Of a DNA stretch of 64,000 bases, positions 42,630 through 51,210 are shown piece after piece; the first letter of the stretch is position 1; every line of letters begins with the position of its first letter. Both the position numbers and the translations under genes were made by a program. The notes beneath the pieces were generated by a model, which saw only the letters and a list, made by a program, of their open reading frames with translations, was not told the origin of the DNA and did not search any database. Source of the stretch: Flavicella sp963932955 (GTDB lineage Bacteria; Bacteroidota; Bacteroidia; Flavobacteriales; Flavobacteriaceae); assembly GCA_963932955.1 (NCBI GenBank), contig CAWVRK010000003.1:59398-123397 (forward strand), given 5' to 3'.

Positions 42630-42926
42630 TTACAAAAACATTATTTTTTTGATTTCCTCTTTACCTAAGGCCTCATTCATCATCGCCCGTATTTTTTCTT
42701 TGCCATAACTGAGTTCTTCCCTCAATACGGAGGAGCTCAATTTCACATACAATGTTGTCCCTTTTAAAGTGACTTGCTGGGTATAGGAGACCACTCCATT
42801 CCCCATCAAAGAAGCCCAATTTTCTTCTATAGAAATTTTTTTCATTCCTTTTGACAAGTTGTTTTCTTTGAGCACCTCACCCATCAAATTTTTTAAAGAA
42901 AGGTATTCATTTTGACGTTTCGACAT
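42630..42926 (-). CDS. DUF721 / DciA-like protein
   Basis: A 98-residue protein of the DUF721 family. The pattern is SLKNLMGEVLKENNLSKGMK, then ENWASLMGNGVVSYTQQVTL, followed by TLYVKLSSSVLREELSYGKE, with a final KEEIKKIMFL. The KH-like C-terminal fold of DciA proteins loads or helps the replicative helicase in bacteria lacking DnaC/DnaI. It is 49 bases downstream of recF on the same strand, a placement common in many phyla and supporting a link to replication. This is a short version without the N-terminal extension of some DciA proteins. Confidence 0.85.
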   Translation of the reverse strand: MSKRQNEYLSLKNLMGEVLKENNLSKGMKKISIEENWASLMGNGVVSYTQQVTLKGTTLYVKLSSSVLREELSYGKEKIRAMMNEALGKEEIKKIMFL

Positions 42927-42975
42927 GGTTTTGTTTTTTGGGCACAGTTTTGAGGCTTGCGTTTTTTTAAATCAG

Positions 42976-44055
42976 TTACAGTTGGAACATTTTGTAAGAG
43001 TGATTGATTCTTTTGACCACTTCTTCGGTTCGTTCTGCATGGGTATCTGTGATAAATATTTGTCCAAAGTCTTCGTGGTTGACCAAGGCTATGAGTTGGG
43101 ACACTCTTTTTTCATCCAATTTGTCAAATATATCGTCCAACAAGAGCAAAGGGGTTGCTTTTGATTCTTGTTTGATAAAATCAAATTGCGCCAATTTCAA
43201 AGCGATTAAAAAAGATTTTTGTTGACCTTGAGAACCGAATTTTTTGACTGGAAATCCTTCGATTTCAAACAACAAATCGTCTTTGTGAAGACCGGTACTA
43301 GTGTACTGCAGCAAACGGTCTTTCTCAAGAGAGGCTTGCAACAAGGTCAAAAAAGAACCTTCTTGTAACTGAGATTTGTAGCGCAACGCAACGGCTTCTT
43401 GACCGTTTGCAATGGTTTCGTATCGCTTTTTAAAGATAGGGATAAAAGCTTGTAAAAACTGACTTCTCTCTTTAAAGATAGTGGTTCCATAAAAAACCAA
43501 TTGTTCGTTGTAAACTTGTAAGTTTTGAGCGTCAAAAGTTCTGTTGGCAGCAAAAAACTTGAGCAGTGCATTTCTTTGTACCAAAACCTTGTTGTAGGCA
43601 AGCAAGGCCTTTAAATAGTCTTGATTTTGCTGTGAAATCACTCCATCTATAAATTTGCGACGGGTATCGCTTCCTTCTACAATCAAATCACGGTCTGCAG
43701 GCGAAATAATGACCAATGGAAGTTTTCCGATATGGTCAGAAAACTTGTCATAAGATTTGCCATTGCGCTTGACGATTTTTTTTTGCCCCTTTTTTAGGCT
43801 GCACAAAATCTGCTCCTCACGCTCCTTGATAAGGTAATTTCCCTCTAACATAAAAAAATCTTCTCCGTGACGGATGTTCTGAACAGCTACAGAATTGAAA
43901 TAGCTTTTTGCAAAAGACAAATAGTAAATTGCATCCATGACATTGGTTTTTCCAACCCCGTTCCCTCCGACAAAACAATTGATTTTGTGCTCAAAATCAA
44001 ATACTTGATGGCTTAAGTTTTTATAATTGACTAAGGATAGTTTTTGCAAATACAT
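42976..44055 (-). CDS. recF: DNA replication and repair protein RecF
   Basis: A 359-residue SMC-like ATPase that helps RecA loading at single-strand gaps with RecO and RecR. Motifs: N-terminal LQKLSLVNYKNLSHQVFDF, Walker A FVGGNGVGKTNVMDAI, ISPADRDLIVEG, GLHKDDLLFEI, signature KFGSQGQQKSFLIALKLA, and Walker B LLLLDDIFDKLDE. It precedes the DUF721 gene on the same strand. Length is normal. A rightward TPR gene begins 175 bases away on the other side. Confidence 0.95.
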   Translation of the reverse strand: MYLQKLSLVNYKNLSHQVFDFEHKINCFVGGNGVGKTNVMDAIYYLSFAKSYFNSVAVQNIRHGEDFFMLEGNYLIKEREEQILCSLKKGQKKIVKRNGKSYDKFSDHIGKLPLVIISPADRDLIVEGSDTRRKFIDGVISQQNQDYLKALLAYNKVLVQRNALLKFFAANRTFDAQNLQVYNEQLVFYGTTIFKERSQFLQAFIPIFKKRYETIANGQEAVALRYKSQLQEGSFLTLLQASLEKDRLLQYTSTGLHKDDLLFEIEGFPVKKFGSQGQQKSFLIALKLAQFDFIKQESKATPLLLLDDIFDKLDEKRVSQLIALVNHEDFGQIFITDTHAERTEEVVKRINHSYKMFQL

Positions 44056-44230
44056 AGGGAAACATTCGAATACGTAAGAATGTGCAAATTATTAAAATTT
44101 TGCCAAAAAGAGGCTTTTAAAATCCAATTAAAAAAACTATTTTTGCTCCTCAACATTGGAAAACGCAAGATATCTCGTTGCCCCAAATTGTTAGAAAATA
44201 GCTTACTAAAAACTTAAGAAATCATAAAGA

Positions 44231-44998
44231 ATGGCAACCTACAAGAAAAAAGGTCAAAAGAAAATCAACAAAACTCCAATAGAAGCTGTAGAAAGCGATA
44301 GCACAACGGCTGAAGTATTCAACACATTGGACGAAACAGCTTCCCGTTCAGAACAATGGATTGAAAAGAATCAAAAGCCTTTGTTTTCCGCTTTGCTTGC
44401 AGTGGTTGTTTTGATCTTAGGATATTTGGCTTACACGACTTATGTACAGGCTCCCAAAGAACTAGAAGCCGCCAATGAATTGGCCTTCCCAAAAGATCAT
44501 TTTGAAAAAGCGACCGCGATGAATGTTGCTGCAGATTCAATCTACAACTTGGCGCTGCAAGGAAGTGATGGAAAATACGGATTTGTAAACATTGCTAAAA
44601 AGTACAAGGGAACTGCTGCAGGAAATTTGGCAAATTACTACGCAGGAATCTCCTACCTAAAAACAAATAACTACCAGCAAGCCATTATATACCTAGAAGC
44701 ATTTTCATCAGAAGATGTCCTTTTGGGACCTACCGCATTGGGAGCAATCGGGGATGCATTTGCCAACTTGAATCAAGCTGAAGACGCTTTGGACTACTAT
44801 GAAAAAGCAGCGCGCACAAAAAGCAATGTTGCCTTGACGCCCCTGTTCTTGATAAAAGCCGCCAACATTGCCTTGAAACTTGGAGCTGGAGAAAAAGCTG
44901 AGAAATTGTTTACAGAAGTAAAAGAAAAATACGCAACAACTTCCGCCGCAAAAAATATTGAGATGCACATCAACAAAGCGAAGTACGCGCAAAAATAA
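44231..44998 (+). CDS. Membrane-anchored TPR protein
   Basis: A 255-residue protein. Residues 1-50 are cytoplasmic and basic, then one membrane helix (LFSALLAVVVLILGYLAYTT) and a large periplasmic part made of tetratricopeptide repeats: AAGNLANYYAGISYLKTNNY, QQAIIYLEAFSSE, ALGAIGDAFANLNQAEDALD, YYEKAARTKSN and NIALKLGAGEKAEKLFTEVK. The layout resembles YfgM-like proteins that work with the secretion machinery. A -7 element TATTTTTG lies at 44138-44145. The ribH gene starts four bases after its stop. Its exact role is unknown. Confidence 0.8.
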   Translation: MATYKKKGQKKINKTPIEAVESDSTTAEVFNTLDETASRSEQWIEKNQKPLFSALLAVVVLILGYLAYTTYVQAPKELEAANELAFPKDHFEKATAMNVAADSIYNLALQGSDGKYGFVNIAKKYKGTAAGNLANYYAGISYLKTNNYQQAIIYLEAFSSEDVLLGPTALGAIGDAFANLNQAEDALDYYEKAARTKSNVALTPLFLIKAANIALKLGAGEKAEKLFTEVKEKYATTSAAKNIEMHINKAKYAQK

Positions 44999-45002
44999 CT
45001 GC

Positions 45003-45482
45003 ATGGCTACGACCAATCTATCTGCATACGACAAAACAAGCCTCCCAAGCGCAAAAAACTTTCGCTTCGGGATGGTTGTTTCGGAATGGAATGAAGAAAT
45101 CACCAACGCTTTGTACGAAGGAGCTCTAGAGGCTTTGACAGCAAATGGCGCACTTCCCGAAAACATTATCAAATGGGAGGTTCCCGGAAGCTTTGAATTG
45201 ATTTATGGTTCAAAAAAAATGGTTCAGACACAAAATCTGGACGCTGTCATTGCAATTGGAAATGTCATCAAAGGGGAAACAAAACACTTTGACTTCGTCT
45301 GCGATGGAGTCACACAAGGCATCAAGGACTTGAACATCCAGCAAGAAACCCCTATAATTTTTTGTGTATTGACAGATGACACGCGAGAACAATCCATCGC
45401 AAGATCTGGAGGTGTTCACGGTAACAAAGGGATAGAATGTGCCGTTGCAGCCATTAAAATGGCGGTTTTGAAACAACTGTAA
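45003..45482 (+). CDS. ribH: 6,7-dimethyl-8-ribityllumazine synthase
   Basis: A 159-residue riboflavin pathway enzyme that forms lumazine from the ribityl-uracil and butanone phosphate. The start is the ATG at 45003 (MATTNLSAYDKTSLPSAK); a frame from 44958 overlaps the TPR gene and is rejected. Signatures: RFGMVVSEWNEEITNALYEG, WEVPGSFELIYGSKKM, VIAIGNVIKGETKHFDFVCD with the catalytic His, and PIIFCVLTDDTREQSIARSG with GNKGIECA. The gene follows the TPR gene by four bases. Confidence 0.97.
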   Translation: MATTNLSAYDKTSLPSAKNFRFGMVVSEWNEEITNALYEGALEALTANGALPENIIKWEVPGSFELIYGSKKMVQTQNLDAVIAIGNVIKGETKHFDFVCDGVTQGIKDLNIQQETPIIFCVLTDDTREQSIARSGGVHGNKGIECAVAAIKMAVLKQL

Positions 45483-45543
45483 GTTCCCTTCTTTTATAAA
45501 GCAATTCATAAAAGTGTTCTTCACTTTTAAATTCCTTCATCGC

Positions 45544-45574
45544 TTGACCGTTCGCATTAATTTCTGTAATTTTG
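45544..45574 (+). promoter_or_regulatory. Promoter before the small membrane protein and mutL
   Basis: TTG at 45544-45546, 20 bases, then TAATTTTG at 45567-45574. The start codon of the next gene follows 22 bases after the -7 element. Both boxes and spacing fit the consensus. Confidence 0.65.
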
Positions 45575-45596
45575 AAAGTATACAATTCCAAAAATA

Positions 45597-45887
45597 ATGT
45601 TTGGCACACCCTTTAAACAAAGAGCTCATTACGTATTCAATTACACGCCTCGTTATTTCAACGAGCGCAAAGAACGTTTGGAAAAATTAAAGGAAAAATA
45701 CGCTGAAGAAACTGCTACCGAAAAACACACCTACACCTTACAATTGAGTAAAAACAGCCTCAAGAGAGACTGGTCAAAGACGAAAAAAACAATAACGGAT
45801 GCTGACACCAATAAACGTTTGGCAATCATTATTGCCATTCTTGTAGGGATTTGCGCTTATATTTTTGAACTCCATACGCTTTTTTAA
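45597..45887 (+). CDS. Small membrane-anchored protein (conserved between ribH and mutL)
   Basis: A 96-residue protein with a charged N-terminal region (FGTPFKQRAHYVFNYTPRYF, then ERKERLEKLKEKYAEE) and a single C-terminal membrane helix (LAIIIAILVGICAYIFELH). Flavobacterial relatives in this place are often labelled as riboflavin synthase subunit beta, which the sequence does not support since no lumazine synthase motif is present. Its stop codon overlaps mutL by one base (TAATG), so translation is coupled. Function unknown; tail-anchored topology is likely. Confidence 0.75.
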   Translation: MFGTPFKQRAHYVFNYTPRYFNERKERLEKLKEKYAEETATEKHTYTLQLSKNSLKRDWSKTKKTITDADTNKRLAIIIAILVGICAYIFELHTLF

Positions 45888-47710
45888 TGTCAGACATCAT
45901 CCAATTATTGCCCGATCATGTTGCCAACCAGATTGCTGCTGGAGAAGTTGTTCAAAGACCCGCTTCTGTAGTCAAAGAACTCATCGAAAATGCAATCGAC
46001 GCAGGTGCTACCGAAGTCAAATTACTCATCAAAGATGCTGGCAAGACCTTGATCCAAGTGATTGACAATGGCAAAGGCATGAGCGAGACAGATGCACGTC
46101 TTTGTTTTGAAAGACATGCGACATCTAAAATCAAAGAAGCCCAAGACCTGTTCCATCTTAACACCAAAGGCTTTCGTGGAGAAGCCATGGCCTCAATTGC
46201 AGCCATAGCCCATGTAGAGCTAAAGACCAAGCAGCAAGAAGAAGAATTGGGTACCTGCTTAAAAATTGAAGGGTCACAAGTCATCTCCCAAGAAGTAGAA
46301 GCCGCCACAAAAGGCACCAGTGTTGCCGTGAAAAATTTATTCTTCAACATCCCCGCTCGTCGAAATTTCTTAAAATCTGACACCATTGAAACAAGACACA
46401 TCGTCACAGAATTTCAAAGAGTGGCCCTCGCCCACAAAGAGGTTTCTTTTTCAATGAACCACAACCAATCGGAAATATACAACCTAAAAGCGGGCAACCT
46501 GAAACAGCGCATCGTTGCAGTATTTGGCGGAAAAACAAATGAAAAGCTCGTTCCAATATCTGAGGAAACAGATGTCATCTCCATTAACGGATTTGTCGTA
46601 AAACCAGAATATGCTAAAAAAAAACGTGGTGAGCAATTCTTTTTTGTCAACAACCGATTTATCAAAAGCGCCTACCTTCACCACGCAGTGAACAGTGCCT
46701 TTGAAGGGTTGCTAGGAAACGGCTACCACGCTTCTTACTTTTTGTTTCTAACCGTCCCAACAGAAACAATCGACATCAACATACACCCTACCAAAACTGA
46801 AATAAAATTCGACAATGAAAAAGTTTTGTACGCAATCATACGTGCAAGTGTAAAACACAGCCTTGGCCAATTCAATGTCGCACCCGTTTTGGATTTCAAC
46901 CGAGATGCTTCGATGGACACGCCTTACGAATTGAGCAAAAAAGAACACAGCGGAAACCCGACGATTGCAGTGGACCCAAATTTCAATCCTTTTAGCGAAC
47001 AAAGTCCCAAAACTTCTTTTACCAACACGTCAAAAAAAGCAGCAACTGCCAGTTGGGAATCTTTGTATACAGGTTTTGAGAAAGAAAGCAATGCTTTTTC
47101 ACAGCTCAGCTTTGACTCTTCTGATGAGAGCACAGCCTCTGGAAAAACTTTTCAAATTCACAACAAGTACTTGTTGAGCACCATCAAATCCGGAGTGGTT
47201 TTGATACACCAAAACTTGGCACACCAACGTATTTTGTACGAGGATTTTTTGGAACACATCACCGTCAAAGAAGCGGCAAGTCAACAATTGCTGTTTCCCA
47301 TAGAAATTTCATTTACGCCGGAAGAAATTTCCGTGATCAAAGACCTTGAAGAAGACCTTGTAAGCACCGGGTTTCTGTTTGAAAAAATCACAAAAGATGC
47401 CATCGTCGTAAAAGGAATTCCAACGACCATTTCAGAAAGCCAAATTGCGAGTATTCTCGAAGAACTACTTCGCGACATCAAAGAAGAAATTCCGGACACC
47501 AGTTTTGGTCAATTGGATGTCATCTCCAAGTCTTTGGCCAAATCTTTGGCCATCAAAACGGGCAACAAACTCAATGAAAGAGAACAAGAGGCTTTGGTAA
47601 ATAATTTGTTCCAATGCAAAGAGCCTTCGGTATCTCCTTATGGAAAAAAAACGTTTGAAACCTTGCAAATGGGCGAATTAGACAAGCTATTCAACACTAC
47701 TAAATCTTAA
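45887..47710 (+). CDS. mutL: DNA mismatch repair protein MutL, endonuclease motifs missing
   Basis: A 607-residue MutL. The GHKL ATPase region is complete: IAAGEVVQRPASVVKELIEN (Glu/Asn), VIDNGKGM, RHATSKIKEAQDL, NTKGFRGEAMASIA and GTSVAVKNLFFNIPARRNFL. The C-terminal domain begins near 390. In nicking MutL proteins it has DQHA(X)2E(X)4E, but here residues 441-448 read HQNLAHQR, so the metal-binding Asp, His and Glu are absent. The later CPHGRP-type zinc motif is S583-P-Y-G-K-K. The protein therefore should lack nicking activity like E. coli MutL. It is followed after five bases by two rhomboid genes. Confidence 0.95.
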   Translation: MSDIIQLLPDHVANQIAAGEVVQRPASVVKELIENAIDAGATEVKLLIKDAGKTLIQVIDNGKGMSETDARLCFERHATSKIKEAQDLFHLNTKGFRGEAMASIAAIAHVELKTKQQEEELGTCLKIEGSQVISQEVEAATKGTSVAVKNLFFNIPARRNFLKSDTIETRHIVTEFQRVALAHKEVSFSMNHNQSEIYNLKAGNLKQRIVAVFGGKTNEKLVPISEETDVISINGFVVKPEYAKKKRGEQFFFVNNRFIKSAYLHHAVNSAFEGLLGNGYHASYFLFLTVPTETIDINIHPTKTEIKFDNEKVLYAIIRASVKHSLGQFNVAPVLDFNRDASMDTPYELSKKEHSGNPTIAVDPNFNPFSEQSPKTSFTNTSKKAATASWESLYTGFEKESNAFSQLSFDSSDESTASGKTFQIHNKYLLSTIKSGVVLIHQNLAHQRILYEDFLEHITVKEAASQQLLFPIEISFTPEEISVIKDLEEDLVSTGFLFEKITKDAIVVKGIPTTISESQIASILEELLRDIKEEIPDTSFGQLDVISKSLAKSLAIKTGNKLNEREQEALVNNLFQCKEPSVSPYGKKTFETLQMGELDKLFNTTKS

Positions 47711-47715
47711 AGAGA

Positions 47716-48459
47716 ATGGGGAAAATAACAGAAAGTATCAAGCACCTGATCATCATCAACGTGATTTTATTCATCGCCCCAAAACTGTTTCAAGGAATTG
47801 ATCTTCAAAGCCTTTTTGCCTTACATTTTCCCGAAAACTCAGGTTTTGGATACTGGCAATACTTAACGCATATATTTATGCACAGCCAATACTCATTTTC
47901 CCATATTTTATTCAACATGTATGGATTGTGGGCCTTTGGAACCCCTTTAGAACAGACCTGGGGCCGCAACAAGTTTTTATTTTTTTACTTTTCAGCTGGA
48001 TTGGGTGCCGGAATCATTTATACATTGGTGAACTACTACCAGTTCAACCAAATTTATGACGTATTGATTGAACTCGGACTGCAAAAGTCAGAAATCACCT
48101 CCATTTTAGAGGCAGGACAAACAAACGACTTGCGCGTGATCAATGGGATCACACAAGAACAATTCAATCAAATCGCTTCTTTGTTTAACATGCAAGCGGT
48201 AGGTGCATCTGGAGCTATATACGGTGTGCTGGTTGCTTTTGGTATTTTGTTTCCAAATGCCAAACTCGCATTGATATTTTTCCCGGTCCCCATTGCAGCC
48301 AAATATTTTATTCCCGTGATGATTCTTGGAGATTTTTTCTTCGGAGTTACCAAGTATTCTGTAGGGAACATTGCACATTTTGCACATATTGGCGGCGCCA
48401 TCATCGGATTTGCAATCGCTTGGTATTGGAAACAAAACCAGTTTCAACGCTGGAATTAG
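47716..48459 (+). CDS. Rhomboid family intramembrane serine protease (first copy)
   Basis: A 247-residue membrane protease with about six helices. The catalytic serine is S165 in GASGAIYGVL and the histidine H224 in AHFAHIGGAIIGF. FSHILFNMYGLWAFGTPLEQ is the helix-2 rhomboid signature with conserved His and Asn. An insertion of about 45 residues (NQIYDVLIELGLQKSEI) lies between helices 3 and 4, an amphipathic loop not seen in GlpG. Substrate is unknown. It starts five bases after mutL and is followed by a second rhomboid gene. Confidence 0.9.
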   Translation: MGKITESIKHLIIINVILFIAPKLFQGIDLQSLFALHFPENSGFGYWQYLTHIFMHSQYSFSHILFNMYGLWAFGTPLEQTWGRNKFLFFYFSAGLGAGIIYTLVNYYQFNQIYDVLIELGLQKSEITSILEAGQTNDLRVINGITQEQFNQIASLFNMQAVGASGAIYGVLVAFGILFPNAKLALIFFPVPIAAKYFIPVMILGDFFFGVTKYSVGNIAHFAHIGGAIIGFAIAWYWKQNQFQRWN

Positions 48460-48553
48460 TGGTCCATTTTTGAAATGCCTAAAAAGTTGGCAATGCACTT
48501 AAAAAAAAGTAATTTTCAAAGTACTAATACGCGCTCAGAACGTACATTTATTT

Positions 48554-49390
48554 ATGAACAAACTCTTAGAAAAATACAGAACTGCTGGAATCGTTGAGAA
48601 ATTGATATCCCTAAATGTCGCAGCATTTTTGTTGACTTATTTGACAAATACACTAGGCTATTTATTCATTGCTGACAACAACTTGATTTTTGAATGGTTT
48701 TCAATGCCTGCAAACCTAAACCGCTTTGCTGTTCGTCCCTGGACGATTTTGAGCTATGGATTTTTACACGGGGGCTTTTTTCACCTTCTGTCAAACATGT
48801 TTGTGCTTTATTATATCGGCGAACTGTTTGTCTCTTATTTTTCAGCGAGACAACTGGTATCTTTTTACCTATACGGGACTTTTTTTGGTGGTATTTTGTA
48901 TTTGTTTAGTTACAATTTTTTCCCTGCTCTTCGGGAGCAAGAGAGTAATCTCGTTGGTGCTTCTGCCGCAGTAATGGCAATTTTTGTTGGCCTTGCCACC
49001 TACATGCCCAATTACGAACTCCGGCTTCGATTTGTCGGCTATGTAAAGCTGTGGGTGTTGGTGGCTATTTTTTTAGGAATTGACTTGATACAGATTCCCT
49101 CAGGGAATGCCGGAGGGCATTTGGCGCACTTAGGAGGTGCCTTGTTTGGGTATTTTTCTGTGAGGCAATTGGGAAATAAACCCCACAAAACGAAAAAAAC
49201 GGCTAACAAATGGTTTTCTTTTAAAAAACCGCTTAAAACGGTCTACAAATCCAAGGCAAAAACCAAGAAGGAACAGCCTGCCACAAATCAAGAACAAATA
49301 GACCAAATTCTCGATAAAATCAGCAAATCAGGATACGATTCCTTGAACCAACAAGAAAAAGACTTGTTGTTCCGTCAAGGAAAAAAATAG
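48554..49390 (+). CDS. Rhomboid family protease with cytoplasmic tail (second copy)
   Basis: A 278-residue rhomboid. The active serine is S137 in LVGASAAVMAIFVG and histidine H192 in GGHLAHLGGALFGY. FFHLLSNMFVLYYIGELFVS is the HxxxN helix 2. After the membrane part comes a basic tail (KPHKTKKTANKWFSFKKP) and a short C-terminal motif IDQILDKISKSGYDSLNQQE that recurs in flavobacterial rhomboids. It is more typical in spacing than the first copy. Two neighbouring genes for rhomboids suggest distinct substrates or a pair that acts together. Confidence 0.9.
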   Translation: MNKLLEKYRTAGIVEKLISLNVAAFLLTYLTNTLGYLFIADNNLIFEWFSMPANLNRFAVRPWTILSYGFLHGGFFHLLSNMFVLYYIGELFVSYFSARQLVSFYLYGTFFGGILYLFSYNFFPALREQESNLVGASAAVMAIFVGLATYMPNYELRLRFVGYVKLWVLVAIFLGIDLIQIPSGNAGGHLAHLGGALFGYFSVRQLGNKPHKTKKTANKWFSFKKPLKTVYKSKAKTKKEQPATNQEQIDQILDKISKSGYDSLNQQEKDLLFRQGKK

Positions 49391-49402
49391 CTTTCAACGC
49401 GC

Positions 49403-50428
49403 ATGAAAAAATTATCAATTTTCGATAAATTCTTATTTTTCACCAATTCATTGTTGGGTGTTTTTACGTTGTTTGGATATGTGATTCCCTTTTTAAACCC
49501 CAGTGCTTTTGGACTGCTGTCCGTTATGAGTTTGAGCATGCCACTGCTGCTGTTTTCAAACGCTTTTTTTTTGACGTATTGGTTGCTCAAACTAAAAAAG
49601 CAACTCTTTGTTTCCTTTGTGATTTTAGGGTTGGGATACAGCTACCTACAAACGCTGTTTCAATTCCAAGAAAAAAAAGTCTTTTTGAATGAGGACTTAA
49701 AAGTGATGTCTTATAATGTACGTCTGTTCAACAAATCCAACTGGTCAAAAAATGACAGCTTGGGGAAAAAGGCAGCGCAGTTGATTCGAAAAAAGAATCC
49801 AGACATCTTGGGGATTCAAGAATACTACCCAACAAACAAAGCTCCTTTGGACTTTCCCTATTCCTACGTTGAAAAAAATCCAAACGGACGTTCTTTGGCT
49901 AAACAAGCCTTGTTCTCAAAACACAAAATGATTGACAAAGGTTCCTTGAACTTTGAAAAATCGGGAAACAATGCCATTTTTGCAGACATCGTTGTAAAAC
50001 AAGACACTTTAAGGATTTACAACATCCACTTAGAATCGATGAGTATTGACAAAAACAAAGACAATTTTGGACAAAAAGACTCGGAAGCATTGTTGAGTCG
50101 TTTTAAAAAGTCCTTTGCGAAACAAGTTGTACAAGTTCAAAAAATAGTGGAACATCAAAAGGCATCTACCTACAAAACGATTTTTTTAGGCGATTTTAAC
50201 AACACCGCTTTTTCGTGGGTGTACCGGCAGTTGTCGAACGGAAAAAAAGACGCATTTGTGGAAGCAGGAGTAGGATTGGGCAAATCTTTTGATTATGTCT
50301 TCCCCTTTCGAATCGATTTTATTTTGACCGAAAACTGCTTTGAAATCAACAATTTCAAAACATTCAACGTACCCTACTCGGACCATTATCCCATCATGGC
50401 CCGCATCCAAATTCCCAAAATTAAATAA
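49403..50428 (+). CDS. Endonuclease/exonuclease/phosphatase family membrane protein
   Basis: A 341-residue protein with three N-terminal hydrophobic segments (about residues 10-85: LFFTNSLLGVFTLFGYVIPF, LLSVMSLSMPLLLF and LFVSFVILGLGYSYL) and a C-terminal EEP hydrolase domain. Visible signatures: KVMSYNVRLFN (metal site Asn), DILGIQEYYP with Glu, IYNIHLES, IFLGDFNNTAFSWVY (Asp and Asn) and PYSDHYPIMARI with the catalytic His. Such proteins hydrolyse phosphodiesters or phosphates in the periplasm. Specific substrate is unknown. It starts 12 bases after the second rhomboid gene. Confidence 0.85.
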   Translation: MKKLSIFDKFLFFTNSLLGVFTLFGYVIPFLNPSAFGLLSVMSLSMPLLLFSNAFFLTYWLLKLKKQLFVSFVILGLGYSYLQTLFQFQEKKVFLNEDLKVMSYNVRLFNKSNWSKNDSLGKKAAQLIRKKNPDILGIQEYYPTNKAPLDFPYSYVEKNPNGRSLAKQALFSKHKMIDKGSLNFEKSGNNAIFADIVVKQDTLRIYNIHLESMSIDKNKDNFGQKDSEALLSRFKKSFAKQVVQVQKIVEHQKASTYKTIFLGDFNNTAFSWVYRQLSNGKKDAFVEAGVGLGKSFDYVFPFRIDFILTENCFEINNFKTFNVPYSDHYPIMARIQIPKIK

Positions 50429-50457
50429 CAATATTTTGAAAACCAATCGCACCCTGT

Positions 50458-51186
50458 ATGGAAACTAAAAGACTCAACAAAGCCATTTCTGAAACTGGCT
50501 ATTGCTCCAGAAGAGCTGCCGACAAACTCATTGAAGAAGGGCATGTGAAAATCAATGGAGAAAGTGTCGGTCTGGGTGTAAAAGTGACAAAATCAGATCG
50601 CATTACTGTATACGACCAACTGATCACCAAAGAAGTGTCACAGATCTATTTGGCATTCAACAAACCGGCAGGAATTACCTGTACGACGGATACAAAGATC
50701 AGAGACAACATCATCAGCTTCCTCAACTACCCCGAACGAATTTTCCCCATAGGTCGTTTGGACAAACCCAGTGAAGGACTTATTTTTTTGACAAACGACG
50801 GAGACATTGTCAACAAAATTCTGCGTTCTAAAAACAACCATGAAAAAGAGTACATCGTACGTGTGGACAAAAAAATCCACGATTCCTTTCTCAAAAAAAT
50901 GAGCCAAGGCGTTCCTGTTTTAGACACGATTACAGACAAGTGTCGGGTGGAAAAAATAAAGGACGATACTTTTAAAATCGTACTTACCCAAGGTTTGAAC
51001 CGTCAAATACGTCGCATGTGTGCCTACTTAGGGTACGAGGTGATCCACTTGAAACGAGTACGCATCATGCACATTGCTTTGGAGAACTTAAAACCTGGAA
51101 AATACCGCTCTTTTACTGAACGAGAGCTTCAAATCATGCAACAAAAAATTGGGGCATCAAGCAAAACAGAAGAGGCTTCTCGGTAA
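50458..51186 (+). CDS. rluF: 23S rRNA pseudouridine synthase, RluF/RsuA type
   Basis: A 242-residue enzyme. The N-terminal S4 RNA-binding domain is TKRLNKAISETGYCSRRAAD with KLIEEGHVKINGESVG, followed by a pseudouridine synthase domain with the catalytic Asp in FPIGRLDKPSEGLIFLTNDG. VLTQGLNRQIRRMCAYLGYE and HLKRVRIMHIALENLKPGKY are the RsuA/RluF C-terminal signature. RluF is the closest match for U2604 of 23S rRNA, but RluB/RluE subtypes cannot be excluded. It is convergent with the sigma-54 activator. Confidence 0.88.
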   Translation: METKRLNKAISETGYCSRRAADKLIEEGHVKINGESVGLGVKVTKSDRITVYDQLITKEVSQIYLAFNKPAGITCTTDTKIRDNIISFLNYPERIFPIGRLDKPSEGLIFLTNDGDIVNKILRSKNNHEKEYIVRVDKKIHDSFLKKMSQGVPVLDTITDKCRVEKIKDDTFKIVLTQGLNRQIRRMCAYLGYEVIHLKRVRIMHIALENLKPGKYRSFTERELQIMQQKIGASSKTEEASR

Positions 51187-51210
51187 CCTTTTATCTTTTA
51201 GAACCTGTAT

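Noticed and set aside
44958..45002. Longer N terminus for RibH
   Set aside because: It overlaps the TPR gene and the normal start is at 45003.
51187..51210. Frameshift that might have removed a DNA-binding domain from the sigma-54 activator
   Set aside because: Only 24 bases separate its stop from rluF, too little for a lost domain.
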